Below are positions 26,158 to 34,846 of a stretch of 64,000 nt of DNA, piece after piece (within the stretch, counting starts at the first letter, position 1; each line of letters opens with the position of its first letter). The position numbers and the translations under genes were made by a program. The notes below the pieces were generated by a model. The model was not told the origin of the DNA. It ran no database searches and worked only from the letters and a program-made list of their open reading frames with translations. This stretch comes from an uncultured Collinsella sp. (lineage in GTDB: Bacteria; Actinomycetota; Coriobacteriia; Coriobacteriales; Coriobacteriaceae), in contig UPXY01000003.1 in the NCBI GenBank assembly GCA_900538305.1, forward strand, positions 1 through 64,000, given 5' to 3'.

Positions 26158-27498
26158 CTACTCCCCCGTCCCGTTGCGGTCGTTCTTCTTGTGGAAATAG
26201 AGGCGGATGGGCGTCCCCTTGAAGCCGAATTCCGTGCGCATGCGGTTCTCGACGTAACGACGGTACGTGTCGTTCACGAGGTCCGGATGGTTCACGAAGA
26301 ACGTGAACGCCGGCGGGTTCGTACCGGTCTGCGTGACGTAGTGCATGCGCAGACGCCGCTTGCCATCAACAATCGTATGACCAAACTCGCGAAGACCCGT
26401 GAGGAGGCGATTGAGCGCCGAGGTCGAGATGGTTTTAGCGCGCTCAGCGGCGGCCTCGTCGATGAGCTTCCAGATCTTCTCGACCGAGCGACCGGTAAGC
26501 GCGGAGATACGCAGCATGGGCGCCCAGGGCGCAAGCGTCATGCGGCGGGCGACGGTGTCGAGCGCCTTCTCGCGCTTGTAGTCATCGTCGAGAAGATCCC
26601 ATTTGTTGAGCAAGATCACGAGGGCGCAGCCGCGCTCGATGGCGAGATTTGCAACCTTTTGATCCTGTTCGGTCATACCCACGCCGGAGTCCACGACGAG
26701 CAGAGCCACATCGGCACGGTCGATGGCCCGAAGCCCTCGCACCATGGAGTAGTACTCGATGTTCTCGTAAACGGTGCTCTTCTTGCGAATGCCCGCCGTG
26801 TCCACTAAGCGATAGCGGCGGCCGTCGCGCTCGATATAGGTGTCGATAGCATCGCGCGTGGTACCAGCGATGTCCGAGACGATAGAGCGCTCAGAGCCGA
26901 TGACCTTGTTGAAGAGCGAGGACTTGCCGGCGTTCGGGCGGCCGATGATCGCTACGCCGAGCGCGTCCGGGTACAGTTCAGGCGCGCTATCCTCCTCTTC
27001 GGGCAAAAGCGCCACAACCTCATCAAGCAAATCGCCCGTTCCGTGGCCGTGGTGCGCGGAGATGGGCCTTGGATCGCCGATGCCAAGCGAGTAGAACTCC
27101 CATAGGCGCTCGTCCTCGCGCGCAGGGTTATCGAGCTTGTTCACCAGAAGCAGAATTGGCTTTTTCACGCGCTTGAGCATGCGTGCGACGGACTCGTCTT
27201 CCTCCGTGACGCCCACGGAACCGTCGACGACGAAGAGGACGACGTCTGCCTCCTCCGCCGCGGCGAGCGCCTGATCGCGGATGGACGTCGAGAAGACGTC
27301 GTCGCTCTTCATGGGCTCGATGCCGCCCGTGTCGACGAGGATGAACTCACGGCCGTTCCAATCGGCGTCGTGGTATGAGCGGTCGCGCGTCACGCCGCGG
27401 CTCTCATGGACGATGGCGTCGTTCGTGCCGGCCAGACGGTTCACGAGCGTCGATTTGCCAACGTTCGGCCGCCCAACGATCGCGACGACAGGTTTCAT
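26158..27498 (-). CDS. der: Ribosome assembly GTPase Der (EngA)
   Basis: Der has two tandem GTPase domains and a KH-like C-terminal domain and is needed for 50S assembly. The 446-residue protein shows the first P-loop GRPNVGKST (8-16) with DTGGIEP and NKLD, the second P-loop GRPNAGKSS with DTAGIRKK and NKWD, and a C-terminal KH-like region. It lies between the DUF512 radical-SAM gene and plsY. Confidence 0.97.
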   Translation of the reverse strand: MKPVVAIVGRPNVGKSTLVNRLAGTNDAIVHESRGVTRDRSYHDADWNGREFILVDTGGIEPMKSDDVFSTSIRDQALAAAEEADVVLFVVDGSVGVTEEDESVARMLKRVKKPILLLVNKLDNPAREDERLWEFYSLGIGDPRPISAHHGHGTGDLLDEVVALLPEEEDSAPELYPDALGVAIIGRPNAGKSSLFNKVIGSERSIVSDIAGTTRDAIDTYIERDGRRYRLVDTAGIRKKSTVYENIEYYSMVRGLRAIDRADVALLVVDSGVGMTEQDQKVANLAIERGCALVILLNKWDLLDDDYKREKALDTVARRMTLAPWAPMLRISALTGRSVEKIWKLIDEAAAERAKTISTSALNRLLTGLREFGHTIVDGKRRLRMHYVTQTGTNPPAFTFFVNHPDLVNDTYRRYVENRMRTEFGFKGTPIRLYFHKKNDRNGTGE

Positions 27499-27516
27499 GC
27501 GTACTCCTATTCTTCG

Positions 27517-27594
27517 GTGAGAATCTACGTCCAGGACTCAGACTCTCACGGTGCGAGCAAGATGATCGTTTCAGTACCTGGTCCTGAAATGATC
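27517..27594. repeat. Composite two-hairpin element B, copy 1
   Basis: The element has two parts: an imperfect palindrome starting GTGAGAATCT and ending ACTCTCAC (27517-27549), then an imperfect palindrome centred on TTTCAGTACCTGGTCCTGAAA with GATC ends (27564-27594). The second palindrome covers the last codons and stop of the DUF512 gene. A closely similar two-part element is at 58455-58536 in the same orientation. Confidence 0.7.
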
Positions 27595-28968
27595 GAGTAT
27601 GTCGCGCGGCATGGTGGGGGTGACGATGACCTCGGAACCACGCGCCTTTAGATCTTCGATAAGACAGCTTCGATGATACCCGTCCAGCGTCATGCCGTCC
27701 GCATTGAAGATGACGTCCGGCACAATCAGCATAACCTGCGAAAGATCGTCGGGCAGCTGTTCTAAGATATCGCAGGCGCACATAAGACCTGTGACATCGA
27801 CGTTACCACCGAAGTATTCGTTTACGATGGTGGCGACCCGACCGCCGAGCTGCGGCGATGCCACGAAGCCGCCAACGGTTTCAGCGGCGGCGGCACCGCT
27901 CAATACAACGAGCTGTCTGCCCTCACGCTCAAGATGCTTGTGGATGCGCGCAAGCTCATCGGAAGAAGAGGCGAGCACATCGGCTGCTTCATCGAGATAG
28001 CTTCGGATCATGCCGATACCGTCGTAGTACTGCGGGTAGCCATCGTAGGAGTCTGCGGGTGGCACCTCGATGCGAGCATCGAGGTAGAACTCGTCGGCAA
28101 GTTGGAAGACGGTTCTCCCGCAGCGTTCGCGCGCCGCCTCTTGGAAGGGACGTACCTGTTCGATAACCGCGCGGGCAGAAGCGGGATCGTCTGAAAAAGA
28201 AGCTTGGAACCTTGTTTGGAACCTGGTATAGCCGAGCGGGACGATGCCGAGGCTTGTGACCTGCGGCCGGGCAGCGCACCATGAGAGTGTCCGGTTGAGT
28301 TCCTCGCCATCGTTCTCGCCGGGGACGAGCACGACCTGCGCATGAATCTCGATATCTGCGTCGATGAGGCGCTCGAGCGCCTCCATGCCGCGCGCGGCGT
28401 TCTTGCCCATGAGATGCCGACGCACCTCGGGCGTGACAGCGTGAAGCGACACGTTCATGGGGCTCAGACGATGAGAGATGATGCGTTCGATATCCTGTTC
28501 ATCGAGGTTCGTGAGGGTGACGAAATTTCCCTGCAGGAAGCTCAGGCGGTAATCGTCGTCGCGGATGTAGAGCGTGCCGCGCATGTGCGGCGGAAGCATC
28601 CGCATGAAGCAGAACGTACAGACGTTCACGCAGGTGCGCATGCCGTCGAAAACGGCGCCGTCGAACTCGATGCCCCAATCCTCCCCGGGAAGCCGCTCGA
28701 GCACGGCGGTCTCAGCGGCGCCATCGCGTGGGTCGAGCACCGTGAGCTCGCATACGGCGTCTGAAGCCTCCCAAAGCCAGTCGATCATATCCAGAAGTGC
28801 GACGCCGTTCACCTCGAGCACGCGCATGCCGCATTCGATGCCGGCATCATAAGCGGGAGAATCCGGTGCGACCGCTACGACCAGCGCGCCCTGGGCGTCG
28901 GCATCGCGCTCGCGGCCGTAATCCGCGCGGGCGAGGGCGTAGGACGGAATCTGCGGTGCGTCGGTCAT
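27571..28968 (-). CDS. DUF512 radical-SAM protein with N-terminal PDZ-like domain
   Basis: The 465-residue protein has a PDZ-like region (about 25-75), a radical-SAM core with Cys113, Cys117 and Cys120 (CVNVCTFC, CX3CX2C) and a C-terminal DUF512 domain. The family is widespread next to der in Gram-positive bacteria and has no proven reaction. The frame is open 105 bases farther upstream, but the ATG at 28968 overlaps the ispH stop (ATGA) as in coupled genes. The last codons lie inside a palindromic repeat, so the C terminus is repeat-encoded. Confidence 0.9.
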   Translation of the reverse strand: MTDAPQIPSYALARADYGRERDADAQGALVVAVAPDSPAYDAGIECGMRVLEVNGVALLDMIDWLWEASDAVCELTVLDPRDGAAETAVLERLPGEDWGIEFDGAVFDGMRTCVNVCTFCFMRMLPPHMRGTLYIRDDDYRLSFLQGNFVTLTNLDEQDIERIISHRLSPMNVSLHAVTPEVRRHLMGKNAARGMEALERLIDADIEIHAQVVLVPGENDGEELNRTLSWCAARPQVTSLGIVPLGYTRFQTRFQASFSDDPASARAVIEQVRPFQEAARERCGRTVFQLADEFYLDARIEVPPADSYDGYPQYYDGIGMIRSYLDEAADVLASSSDELARIHKHLEREGRQLVVLSGAAAAETVGGFVASPQLGGRVATIVNEYFGGNVDVTGLMCACDILEQLPDDLSQVMLIVPDVIFNADGMTLDGYHRSCLIEDLKARGSEVIVTPTMPRDILDHFRTRY

Positions 28969-29816
28969 GAGGCGTCGACCAGCTCTTCGATGCACGCTCG
29001 TACGCGGTCGATATGCGCCTGCGGCGTCGAGGCGCCAGCGGTGATGCCGATCGTGCGCGCGTCGGTGAACCATATGGCTTCGAGTTCCTGTTCGGACTCG
29101 ATATGGTGCGTTCGGTCGCAGATGCTGGAGCAGATCTCGGCCAAACGGCGCGTGTTGCCGGAGTTCTTGCCGCCCACGACGACCATGCAGTCGGACGCAG
29201 CTGCAAGCTCCGCTGCGGCGCGCTGGCGCTCCCCGGTCGCCTTGCAGATGGTGTTCACGACGCGCAGCTCGCGCACGCGGCCGACAAGCGCCGCCGTGAC
29301 CTCGGCGAGGCGTGCCGCGGTCTGCGTGGTCTGCACAACGACACCTACCTTGCCCGCGAGCTCGATGCTATCGAGCTCCTCGGGTTCACTCACGACTTGA
29401 GCGCTTTGGCCGGCATGGCCAAGGATGCCCTCGACTTCGGGATGACCCGCCTCGCCGATGACAAGGAGCTGATACCCTTCAGCCACGAGCTTTGCTGCCG
29501 ACTCGTGAACCTTCTTCACATACGGGCAGGTGGCGTCCAGGACCTCGAGACCGCGGCTGCGTGCCTCCTCGATGACCTCGGGCACCACGCCATGTGTGCG
29601 TATGATGAGCGTGCCGCTGCGGGCATCGTCGAGGGTCTCGGCGAGTTCGACACCGGCGGCTTCCAGGTCGCGCACCACGAGTGGGTTATGGATGAGCGGA
29701 CCTAAGGTATGCACCGGTGTATCCGTTGTCTCGCAAGCATGCCGCGCGAGCTTGAGCGCGCGCTCGACCCCGTAGCAAGCACCGGCATGCTCGGCGACCA
29801 CGATCTTGGCAGCCAC
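28965..29816 (-). CDS. ispH: 4-hydroxy-3-methylbut-2-enyl diphosphate reductase IspH
   Basis: IspH makes IPP and DMAPP in the last step of the MEP pathway. The 283-residue Fe-S enzyme has its three cluster cysteines in AGACYGVERAL (Cys14), DATCPYVKKVH and VNTICKATGERQ. The frame opens at 29933, but the GTG at 29816 has GGAGGC upstream, follows the plsC stop directly and gives the normal family length. dxr and ispG are also in the window. Confidence 0.95.
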   Translation of the reverse strand: MAAKIVVAEHAGACYGVERALKLARHACETTDTPVHTLGPLIHNPLVVRDLEAAGVELAETLDDARSGTLIIRTHGVVPEVIEEARSRGLEVLDATCPYVKKVHESAAKLVAEGYQLLVIGEAGHPEVEGILGHAGQSAQVVSEPEELDSIELAGKVGVVVQTTQTAARLAEVTAALVGRVRELRVVNTICKATGERQRAAAELAAASDCMVVVGGKNSGNTRRLAEICSSICDRTHHIESEQELEAIWFTDARTIGITAGASTPQAHIDRVRACIEELVDAS

Positions 29817-29817
29817 G

Positions 29818-30543
29818 CTACCGCCTCCCTGGATGCTCTTCGCGAAGCGCGTCGCGCACCTCGTACATGCGTCGCACGGATTCGTCTTCGAGCCACTGCA
29901 GGCGCTCGCGGCGCTTGAGCTCAGCGGGTGCATCGGAAAGCGAGAGCCGTTCGCCGCAGCGGATCCATGTCTTCACCGGCCGCATGATGTGCGCACCTGG
30001 AGGTGTCACGTCACGAAAGCCGCAGACAGCGAGCGGTACCACGGGTGCTTTCGCCATCTGGGCGATGAGCGCGAAGCCGCCATGGATCTCGACCGGCTGG
30101 TCGTCGGAGCGGATGCGCGTGCCTTCGGGGTAGATGAGCACGTCCTCACCACGCTGGAGCGCATGTTGGGCGCGGCGGAGCGCCTTCATGTCGGACGTGC
30201 CCCTCTCGACAGGGATGCCCCCCACGCGAGCGAAGAACCATTTGACGACAGGGTTCTTATTGAATTCAGACTTCATGATGGGCCGTACCCGGCGTCCCGT
30301 GCGCACGATGTGGCAGACCGTCGCCACGACCTCGCCCATGGAAGTATGGTTCGAGATGATGACGGAGCCGGTGTCGTCCGTGGGCAGGAGCTCCTCGGCA
30401 CGTTCGACGCGCCAGCGCCAATATACCTTGGAGAAGGCGAAGAGAATTCCAATGATCACAAGGTAAAGCGCCCGGATTGCGGGTGGGTTCTCGCGCATGC
30501 CGCGGTCGTAGTAGTAATCCTCGTCGTGGAAGAAGCGTGCCAT
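29818..30543 (-). CDS. plsC: 1-acyl-sn-glycerol-3-phosphate acyltransferase PlsC
   Basis: PlsC adds the second acyl chain to make phosphatidic acid. The 241-residue protein has an N-terminal hydrophobic anchor, the block-1 motif NHTSMGE, block 2 around GGIPVERG and block 3 YPEGTR. In block 1 the family motif is NHx4D; here the catalytic-relay position is Glu, not Asp, which is unusual. The gene sits between cmk and ispH, an order common in Gram-positive bacteria. Confidence 0.92.
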   Translation of the reverse strand: MARFFHDEDYYYDRGMRENPPAIRALYLVIIGILFAFSKVYWRWRVERAEELLPTDDTGSVIISNHTSMGEVVATVCHIVRTGRRVRPIMKSEFNKNPVVKWFFARVGGIPVERGTSDMKALRRAQHALQRGEDVLIYPEGTRIRSDDQPVEIHGGFALIAQMAKAPVVPLAVCGFRDVTPPGAHIMRPVKTWIRCGERLSLSDAPAELKRRERLQWLEDESVRRMYEVRDALREEHPGRR

Positions 30544-30546
30544 ATG

Positions 30547-31224
30547 CTAGCGCCTCTCTTCGATGAGCTCGGCAATTCGGTCGCAAACCTCATCGATGGA
30601 ATAAGCCGTGGAATCGATTTCGACGGCGTCTTCGGCTTCGATAAGCGGCGCGACTGCGCGCCCGGAATCCGCGGCATCGCGGCGCTCGAGGGCAGCGAGC
30701 GTCTCGTCGACCTCACGTTCGAGGGAGTGAGCGTCGATAGCCTCACCCGCATGGCGCTGGAGCACGCGACGGCGCGCCCGCTCGCGCGGGTCGGCGGTGA
30801 GGAAGACCTTAACGTCGGCTTTCGGGAAGACGACGGTGCCGATATCGCGTCCTTCGGCAACGATATCGTGCTCTTGAGCCGCAGCGCGCTGAGGTTCGAG
30901 CATAGCCTTGCGCACACCGGCATACGCGGCGACCTTCGAGACGGTCGCGTCGACGGCGGGCGTTCGAATCTCGCGGCTCACATCGCGGTCGTCGACGGTG
31001 ATGCGGCTCATGCCCTCGCCCGGAGCGAAACGGATCGTCACCGAGCTCGCGAGTGCGGTGACAGCGTCCTCATCATCGAGGTCGATACCACGATCCTGCG
31101 CGGTGAACGCAACAGCACGGTACATCGCACCGGTATCGAGCTTCTCAAAGCCGAAGCGCTTCGCGAGTGCGCTTGCGATGGTCGATTTACCCGAGCCCGC
31201 AGGCCCGTCGATAGCCACGATCAT
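30547..31224 (-). CDS. cmk: Cytidylate kinase
   Basis: Cmk phosphorylates CMP and dCMP. The 225-residue protein has the P-loop DGPAGSGKST near the N terminus, the KLDTGAMYRAVA segment, the GRDIGTVVFP nucleotide-site motif and a lid segment RARRRVLQRH. It overlaps no neighbour; plsC follows after 3 bases. Confidence 0.97.
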   Translation of the reverse strand: MIVAIDGPAGSGKSTIASALAKRFGFEKLDTGAMYRAVAFTAQDRGIDLDDEDAVTALASSVTIRFAPGEGMSRITVDDRDVSREIRTPAVDATVSKVAAYAGVRKAMLEPQRAAAQEHDIVAEGRDIGTVVFPKADVKVFLTADPRERARRRVLQRHAGEAIDAHSLEREVDETLAALERRDAADSGRAVAPLIEAEDAVEIDSTAYSIDEVCDRIAELIEERR

Positions 31225-31307
31225 TCTGGAATCCCTTCCTGTCCAGTCATGTGGGTTCTCAAGGAACCCATTGTACTAGAACGCTCCCCCGCTTTGCTGT
31301 CTTGGCA

Positions 31308-31462
31308 CGTCACTTTGGGGAGCCGCCGCTACGGACGGACCTGCCACTGGGGACGGGGGTTATTGGTTGGTCGGACATTTCGGCACCTGCTTTTCCGCGA
31401 CCAACCAATAACCCCCGTCCCCAATGGCGGGTTCCCCCAGCGACGGGCTCCCCAAAGTGACG
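31308..31462. repeat. Palindromic repeat family A, copy 3 (nested)
   Basis: Outer arms CGTCACTTTGGGGAGCC (31308-31324) and its exact reverse complement (31446-31462) enclose inner arms of about 26 perfectly paired bases (GGGGACGGGGGTTATTGGTT and its complement, near 31349-31374 and 31398-31423). It lies directly after the pseudouridine synthase stop codon at 31464. Confidence 0.85.
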
Positions 31463-31463
31463 A

Positions 31464-32222
31464 CTAACAGGTTGCCGCACGGCGAAGCAAGCAAATCTCG
31501 TCGTCAGTGAGATAGCGCCACGAGCCTTCCTCGATACCGGTAAGCTCGAGCGGGCCGAAGGTAGGACGATGAAGTTCGAGCACCGGATGACCGATTGCGC
31601 TAAGCATGCGTTTCACCTGGTTCTTCCTCCCCTCGCGAAGCGAGATCTCGACCACGGTCGTCCCGCTGCGACGCTCGAGCACCTGGCTCGGTGCAGGTTG
31701 GCAGGGGCCATCGTCGAGCACGATGCCTCGACGGAGCGGTTCGAGCTCGTCGTCGTGCATCGCGCCGTCCACGAGCGCGATGTAGGTCTTCTTTACATGG
31801 TGCGAGGGGTGAAGCAGCGCGTGCCCGAGGTCGCCGTCCGTGGTGAAGAGCAGCAGGCCCGTCGTATCGAAATCGAGCCTTCCCACTGGGAAGAGCCCGG
31901 GATGCTCGGCCACGGGTACGAGTTCGGCCACACACGGTCGCCCTTGGGGGTCGCTCATCGTCGTAAGGTAGCCCGCAGGCTTGTTGAGCATGAGATACAC
32001 AGGCTCATCGTTCCAGCGCACGCGTACCCCGTCAACCTCGACGATATCGACGTCGGTGTCGACCTTCGTCCCCAGCTCCGTCGCCACGACACCGTTCACC
32101 ATCACACGACCGGCCGTCATGAGCGCCTCGGATCCCCGGCGGCTCGCCACGCCGGCGCGCGCCAGGAACCGCTGTAAGCGCATCGTGTGCGGATGTTCGT
32201 GTGTGGCCTCAGCGCTCGTCAT
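31464..32222 (-). CDS. rluB: rRNA pseudouridine synthase, RluB/RsuA family
   Basis: The enzyme converts a uridine in rRNA to pseudouridine. The 252-residue protein has an S4-like RNA-binding domain (RLQRFLARAGVASRRGSEAL), the YLMLNKPAGYLTT motif and the catalytic GRLDFDTTGLLL with its Asp, then GRKNQVKRMLSAIG. The frame is open from 32279; the ATG at 32222 overlaps the scpB end by 14 bases and is a plausible coupled start, with another methionine at 32183. Gene order scpA-scpB-rluB is common. Confidence 0.9.
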   Translation of the reverse strand: MTSAEATHEHPHTMRLQRFLARAGVASRRGSEALMTAGRVMVNGVVATELGTKVDTDVDIVEVDGVRVRWNDEPVYLMLNKPAGYLTTMSDPQGRPCVAELVPVAEHPGLFPVGRLDFDTTGLLLFTTDGDLGHALLHPSHHVKKTYIALVDGAMHDDELEPLRRGIVLDDGPCQPAPSQVLERRSGTTVVEISLREGRKNQVKRMLSAIGHPVLELHRPTFGPLELTGIEEGSWRYLTDDEICLLRRAATC

Positions 32223-32952
32223 CGTAGTCATCCGTCGCGTCGCCCACGATGATAAGATCGTCATCGGCGTCCTCATCATCTACATTGGCGATCATGCCAT
32301 CGAGCGGTGCGTCGATGAGCTCGCGCTCCTCATCGAGATCTTCCTCAGTCTCCTCGAGTGTAGAGGCGATGGAGCGTCCGGAGAGTCGCTCACGGATGAA
32401 CTGCCGCGATTGCTCGTCGGGAGCGAACTGCTCCAAGTCCGGCAGGTCGCGCGTGGATCGCAAGCCGAATTTCTCTAAGAATGCGTTCGTCGTGCCGTAC
32501 AGGATCGCCTGACCGCGCTGGGCGTCGCGGCCCACTTCACGCACGAGCCCCTTGTCTACGAGCGACGAGATCACGCCATCGGAATTCACACCACGGATGC
32601 CCTTCACAGCCTCGCGCGTTACGGGCTGGTGGTAGGCGATCACCGCGAGCGTCTCGAGTGCTGCCTGCGAAAGCCGCTGCGTATCCCAAGAGAGCACATA
32701 TGCCTCGACTTGGTCATGATAGGCGGGGTGCGTGAAGAGGCGCCAGCCTCCCGCCACCTCGCGCATCTGGAAGCCGCGGTTGGCCTCCTCGTACTCTACC
32801 TTGAGCTCGGCCAAAAGCGATGCAGCCTCGCCTGGTGTGATATCGAGCGCCTGCGCAAGCGTACTCGCGCTCACCGGATCGCTCGACACCAAGAGCAGCG
32901 CCTCGAGGGCGCCCTTCGGCGAAAGCGGATTCAAAGCTTCGAGGTCGTTCAT
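32209..32952 (-). CDS. scpB: Segregation and condensation protein B
   Basis: ScpB dimers bind ScpA and regulate the SMC condensin. The 247-residue protein has paired winged-helix domains, with ALEALLLVSSDPVSASTLAQ at the start and the conserved LSQAALETLAVIAYHQPVTR and ALYGTTNAFLEKFGL-like segments. The acidic Asp/Glu-rich tail of about 60 residues is longer than usual. scpA lies just upstream. Confidence 0.94.
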   Translation of the reverse strand: MNDLEALNPLSPKGALEALLLVSSDPVSASTLAQALDITPGEAASLLAELKVEYEEANRGFQMREVAGGWRLFTHPAYHDQVEAYVLSWDTQRLSQAALETLAVIAYHQPVTREAVKGIRGVNSDGVISSLVDKGLVREVGRDAQRGQAILYGTTNAFLEKFGLRSTRDLPDLEQFAPDEQSRQFIRERLSGRSIASTLEETEEDLDEERELIDAPLDGMIANVDDEDADDDLIIVGDATDDYDDER

Positions 32953-32990
32953 GCGTTCCCTACCTAACCATCATTCAAAAGCACGAAAGC

Positions 32991-33794
32991 CTAGGCGTCG
33001 TAATCGTCGTCGAGCGCGTCTCCCGGGTGGTATTCAGGCGAGCCTTCCACGCGGTCGATGCGGATCTCGCCGAAGAGGTCGTCTTGAGCGAGTGTGATCG
33101 ACCCGCGCTTCGCGAGCTCGAGAATCGCTAGGAACGTGGCGACGAGCTGTTCGGTGGTGGAATCCGCGTCAAGCAGCGAGCGGAACGTGGTGTGCGCGTT
33201 CGCGCGGGTGAAACGGTCGACAGAAGCGACAGTGAGCTCGATGGGCACGCGCTTGGGCGCCACGTGCTCCGCTTCGAGCAGGAAGGTCTCGCGTCGACTA
33301 TCGAGGTCCGCGCAGATCACCGCAAGCCCGCGCAAGGTGATGTCCTGCAGATAATCGGGCATGAGGTTCAGAAACTCGGGGTCGGGGCCAGCAACGCGCG
33401 GATGCATGCGGCTCTCGGCTTCCATGCGGCTACCCAACGCTGCCGCGGCACCCTTGAACTGTTTGTAGGCGATCAGGCGTTGGATGAGCACCTCACGCAG
33501 CGATTCGGCGTCGAGTCCGGCGTATTCGTCGTCGATATCCTCGTCATCGACCGAGGGCACGTCGTCGTTTGGCACGAGCGAGGCGGCCTTGATGTCGAGG
33601 AGCGTTGCCGCGACGAGCAGAAAATCGCTTGCGACGTCCAAGTCCAGAGCCTCGATGCGTTCCACCTCGGCGAGGTACTGGTCGGCGACCTCGGAGATAG
33701 AGATGGCGCCGATATCCACCTTTTGGCGCGACACAAGCTGCAGCAGCAGATCGAAGGGACCGGTGAAGCCCTGCGTGGTCACACGATAGGACAT
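32991..33794 (-). CDS. scpA: Segregation and condensation protein A
   Basis: ScpA is the kleisin subunit that bridges SMC heads. The 267-residue protein has the N-terminal signature FTGPFDLLLQLVSRQKVDIG and ISEVADQYLAEVE, an acidic central linker and a C-terminal winged helix (VATFLAILELAKRGSITLAQ). It starts the scpA-scpB-rluB run. Confidence 0.95.
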   Translation of the reverse strand: MSYRVTTQGFTGPFDLLLQLVSRQKVDIGAISISEVADQYLAEVERIEALDLDVASDFLLVAATLLDIKAASLVPNDDVPSVDDEDIDDEYAGLDAESLREVLIQRLIAYKQFKGAAAALGSRMEAESRMHPRVAGPDPEFLNLMPDYLQDITLRGLAVICADLDSRRETFLLEAEHVAPKRVPIELTVASVDRFTRANAHTTFRSLLDADSTTEQLVATFLAILELAKRGSITLAQDDLFGEIRIDRVEGSPEYHPGDALDDDYDA

Positions 33795-33844
33795 CGCCCC
33801 TCCCCTCTGTCGGCGTCGAGCCTATCCAACTCGTATAGTGTAGC

Positions 33845-34540
33845 CTAGATAAGGCCGTACGCGAGCGAAAGCAGTCCGTTCATGAGCGGATACACGGTGA
33901 ATTCGAAATACCAGCCCACAAGGTCGATGCCCGTGATATTCGGGAGCAGGTAGAGCACGATGATGAGGATCGGCATGGAATAGCGCTGAATCTCGTAATA
34001 GGATCGGAGTGCATCGCCTTTGAGGAACATGACGAGGATACTCGAGCCATCGAGCGGCGGCAGGGGGATGAGGTTGAAGAATGCGAGCGACAGGTTCACC
34101 GACATAAGGGTGACGAGAAACGACGCGACGCCATTCGCGAACCCGAGCGAGAGCGTGCCCGCGCTGAGCCCGGGCACGAACACAACGCTCAGGAGCACGC
34201 CGTATACGAGCGCCGCGAGAAGCGCGACGAGAATGTTCGACAGCGGCCCCGCGAGTGCCACGAGCAGCTCGTCGCGTTTCGGATTCTTAAGGTTGCCGAG
34301 GTGGACCGGTACGGGTTTGGCATAGGCGAAAACCGGTCCTCCGGCGAGCACCATGAGCAGCGGCAGGAGCACCGTGCCGAAGGGATCAATGTGCGCGAGC
34401 GGGTTGAGCGAGATGCGCCCTCGCGAACGCGCGGTGGAGTCGCCAAGAATATACGCCGCGAGGGCATGTGCGCTCTCGTGCACGACAATGCCGATGATGA
34501 CCGCAAGGGCGGAAAGCAAGATGGAGAGGAGGCGATTCAA
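33845..34540 (-). CDS. Site-2 protease-like M50 metallopeptidase, short form
   Basis: The 231-residue membrane protein has the zinc motif HESAH (His21, Glu22, His25) in its first membrane segment, the LNPLAHIDPFGT segment and the second ligand motif PLPPLDGSSIL. It lacks a PDZ domain, so it belongs to the compact rhomboid-like SpoIVFB/YwhC branch rather than RseP. Its substrate is unknown. It lies between a small membrane-protein gene and scpA. Confidence 0.9.
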   Translation of the reverse strand: MNRLLSILLSALAVIIGIVVHESAHALAAYILGDSTARSRGRISLNPLAHIDPFGTVLLPLLMVLAGGPVFAYAKPVPVHLGNLKNPKRDELLVALAGPLSNILVALLAALVYGVLLSVVFVPGLSAGTLSLGFANGVASFLVTLMSVNLSLAFFNLIPLPPLDGSSILVMFLKGDALRSYYEIQRYSMPILIIVLYLLPNITGIDLVGWYFEFTVYPLMNGLLSLAYGLI

Positions 34541-34549
34541 GAATACCTC

Positions 34550-34846
34550 CTAACGCACCGCGCGCGAGAAGCGCGAGCAGGCGAAATCGAGTACGAAGAA
34601 CACGATACCCACGATGAGGAAGTCGAAGCGGAAGACGCCGCCGAACGGCGAGACGATGACGCCCCAGCCGGCGATGACGCCCGGCAGCACACGCGAGAGG
34701 TCGATGACGAGCCCCGTGAGGCCGAGCTGGTTCACGATTCCCGGGAAGCAGAGCATGATCACAAGGGCGCAAAGCGCGATCCCAATGATCCTGAACGCGT
34801 AGGCGCAGATATTGAGCGCGACCGCGGCAGCCTTACGCGCCTCCAT
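34550..34846 (-). CDS. Small membrane protein of unknown function
   Basis: The 98-residue protein has three hydrophobic segments (about 12-32, 45-62, 70-88) and no motif I recognise. The ATG at 34846 has a GAGGAGG ribosome binding site and overlaps the end of the ABC-F gene by 14 bases, so it is very likely translated. The upstream M50 peptidase gene follows 9 bases after it. Confidence 0.7.
   Translation of the reverse strand: MEARKAAAVALNICAYAFRIIGIALCALVIMLCFPGIVNQLGLTGLVIDLSRVLPGVIAGWGVIVSPFGGVFRFDFLIVGIVFFVLDFACSRFSRAVR

Noticed and set aside
29806..31467. A 553-residue plus-strand open frame over plsC and cmk
   Set aside because: It is the complement of two well-recognised genes, has no domain and no start signal. 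High-GC codon bias makes such long shadows common.
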